Shown: one piece after another, positions 62,970 through 64,000 of the stretch | Numbering within the stretch: the first letter of the stretch is position 1 | Layout: each line of letters begins with the position of its first letter | Assembly: GCF_020697055.1 (NCBI RefSeq) | Contig: NZ_JAJFBP010000017.1 | Location: 17,838-81,837, forward strand | DNA length: 64,000 nucleotides | Direction of reading: 5' to 3' | Origin: Panacagrimonas sp. | GTDB taxonomy: Bacteria; Pseudomonadota; Gammaproteobacteria; Nevskiales; Nevskiaceae | Notes under the pieces: generated by a model | Told to the model about the DNA's origin: nothing | The model's input: only the letters and a program-made list of their open reading frames with translations | Databases searched by the model: none | Translations under genes and position numbers: made by a program

Positions 62970-64000
62970 GTGCTCACCACGCGCAAGACCCACGACGACG
63001 CGATCCACCCGACGCATTCCGATCACGAACCGGATCGACCAGCGACCGTTTGCTGGTGGACGAGCCGGTTCAATCCGAAGCACGCGGGCATTCGCATCCG
63101 GGCACACCTGGTCATCCGGGAGCTGCGCCGGCAAGGGTGCGCGGCCGGATGGTTCGATCCGCGCGTCGCCGACCCCGCGCACCTGCACACGCTGGTCGTC
63201 CACATGCGCTACGACGACGCGTCGCAGCGTCAGGTCGCGATGCTGCGCCGCCGTGGCGTCCGGATCGTGTTCGACATGTGCGACAACCATTTCTACGCGC
63301 AGCCCGGCCAGCACGAGAAGGCGGCCAGGGCGGCACCGCTGCGCCAGATGCTGCAGCTCGCCGACGAGGTGATCGTCTCGACGCCCGAATTGGGCGCGGC
63401 GGTGCAGGCGCACGCGTCGCTGGCGACCGCGCCGCGGGTGATCCCGGACGCCTGCGACGACCTGTCCTGCGTCAAGGTGCCCCTGATCCGGCGGCTGCGC
63501 GCGCAGCTGTCGGCGGTCCGCCTGCGTCGGCGCGTGCGGGTCAGCGAGTCCCAGGGCCGCGTGCCGCTGATCTGGTTTGGACACCACGGGACGTACGACG
63601 ACGTGGGCATGCTGGACCTGCTGCGCATCCGTACGGAGCTCGAGCGCCTCGATCGCAGCCTGCCGCTGCACCTGAGCGTGGTGAGCAACAACCGCGACAA
63701 GTTCCGCGCGCATCTCGGCGGCTGGAGCTTTCCGGTCGAATACGCCCAGTGGTCCGCCTCCCAGTTCGGCTCGATCGCGCGAATGCACCGGATCGCGCTG
63801 GTCCCGGTGGTGGAGAACGATTTCACCCGCGGCAAGACCGCCAATCGCCTGACCACGGCGTTCGCGCACGGCCTGGCCGTCGTGGCCGATCCGTTGCCGA
63901 GCTATCGACGGTTCGCGGGTTGTGCGGCCTTCGGCAACTGGGCCGATTCGATCGCGCGCTACGCGACCGACGAGGCCGCGCGCACCCGCGACGTCGAGGC
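62970..64000 (+). CDS. GT-B-like glycosyltransferase, 3' end cut by the window
   Basis: An open frame of 343 complete codons runs from a GTG at 62970 to the window edge. The N-terminal part reads CWWTSRFNPKHAGIRIRAHL and VFDMCDNHFYAQPGQHEKAA, and the middle has IVSTPELGAAVQAHASL, then IWFGHHGTYDDVGMLDLLRI. The C-terminal part has VVENDFTRGKTANRLTTAFA and GLAVVADPLPSYRRF, which look like the donor-binding half of a GT4-like enzyme. An ATG at 62951 is in another frame. It is divergent from the ketoisomerase, so it likely belongs to the same surface glycan locus. The acceptor and donor are unknown. Confidence 0.65.
   Translation, partial: MLTTRKTHDDAIHPTHSDHEPDRPATVCWWTSRFNPKHAGIRIRAHLVIRELRRQGCAAGWFDPRVADPAHLHTLVVHMRYDDASQRQVAMLRRRGVRIVFDMCDNHFYAQPGQHEKAARAAPLRQMLQLADEVIVSTPELGAAVQAHASLATAPRVIPDACDDLSCVKVPLIRRLRAQLSAVRLRRRVRVSESQGRVPLIWFGHHGTYDDVGMLDLLRIRTELERLDRSLPLHLSVVSNNRDKFRAHLGGWSFPVEYAQWSASQFGSIARMHRIALVPVVENDFTRGKTANRLTTAFAHGLAVVADPLPSYRRFAGCAAFGNWADSIARYATDEAARTRDVE

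Noticed and set aside
62951..63100. ATG at 62951 as start of the right-edge glycosyltransferase
   Set aside because: It is in a different reading frame from the conserved sequence; the GTG at 62970 is in frame.

Overview
This window is a GC-rich bacterial chromosome segment with housekeeping and envelope genes. There is no sign of phage, insertion sequence, CRISPR array, rRNA or tRNA. The clues point to a gammaproteobacterium: a nuo operon with fused nuoCD, homodimeric-type AceE with two-lipoyl AceF, ubiK, comM, rimK with a retropepsin-like partner, an LpxL-type acyltransferase and TonB-dependent uptake. The repeat style suggests the Xanthomonadales/Nevskiales side, but this is inference; no 16S or marker search was possible. 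Genes are tightly packed, many overlap by ATGA, GTGA or TTGA, and GTG and TTG starts are common.

Layout. 1-3858 (minus): start of a secreted SGNH/GDSL esterase, a TonB-dependent receptor and a LysR regulator. 3870-8300: a palindromic operator-like site, then aceE-aceF. 8361-13875 (plus): a membrane class III cyclase with a substituted catalytic arginine, a RimB-like protease, rimK, a polytopic membrane protein and an M14-type deacylase. 13872-19442: an AraC regulator divergent from a three-gene operon (ceramidase-like hydrolase, Tat/lipoprotein FAD oxidase, exported fold-III PLP enzyme). 19698-34629: complete nuoA-N operon. 34669-36883: a small secreted protein and a SulP transporter, which appears coupled to a 16-codon leader ORF. 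36899-43754: a second cyclase, a very large transglutaminase/DUF2126 protein, a leucine-type dehydrogenase and a DUF616 protein. 43779-47804 (minus): a Gld-like ABC export module. 47957-51252 (plus): Na+/H+ antiporter, ubiK and comM. 51296-54293 (minus): TorF-type porin with a sigma-54-like promoter, a second porin with a strong terminator, and a membrane-anchored cytochrome c.

54503-59328 is a translationally coupled lipid module: fatty acid desaturase, diacylglycerol/sphingosine-kinase-like protein, MsbA-like ABC exporter and LpxL-like acyltransferase. 59335-62741 (minus) is a dTDP-3-acylamino-3,6-dideoxyhexose (Fuc3N/Qui3N type) cassette: ketoisomerase, LpxA-fold acyltransferase with no canonical start codon, aminotransferase and GT2 glycosyltransferase. 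A GT-B-like glycosyltransferase runs off the right edge. The window therefore ends inside a surface polysaccharide locus next to an unusual lipid-modification operon.

The best candidates for undescribed biology are the 54503-59328 lipid module, the 13872-19442 exported oxidase/PLP/ceramidase island, the 1141-residue transglutaminase-DUF2126 protein carrying an inserted palindromic repeat, and the two cyclases with altered active-site residues.
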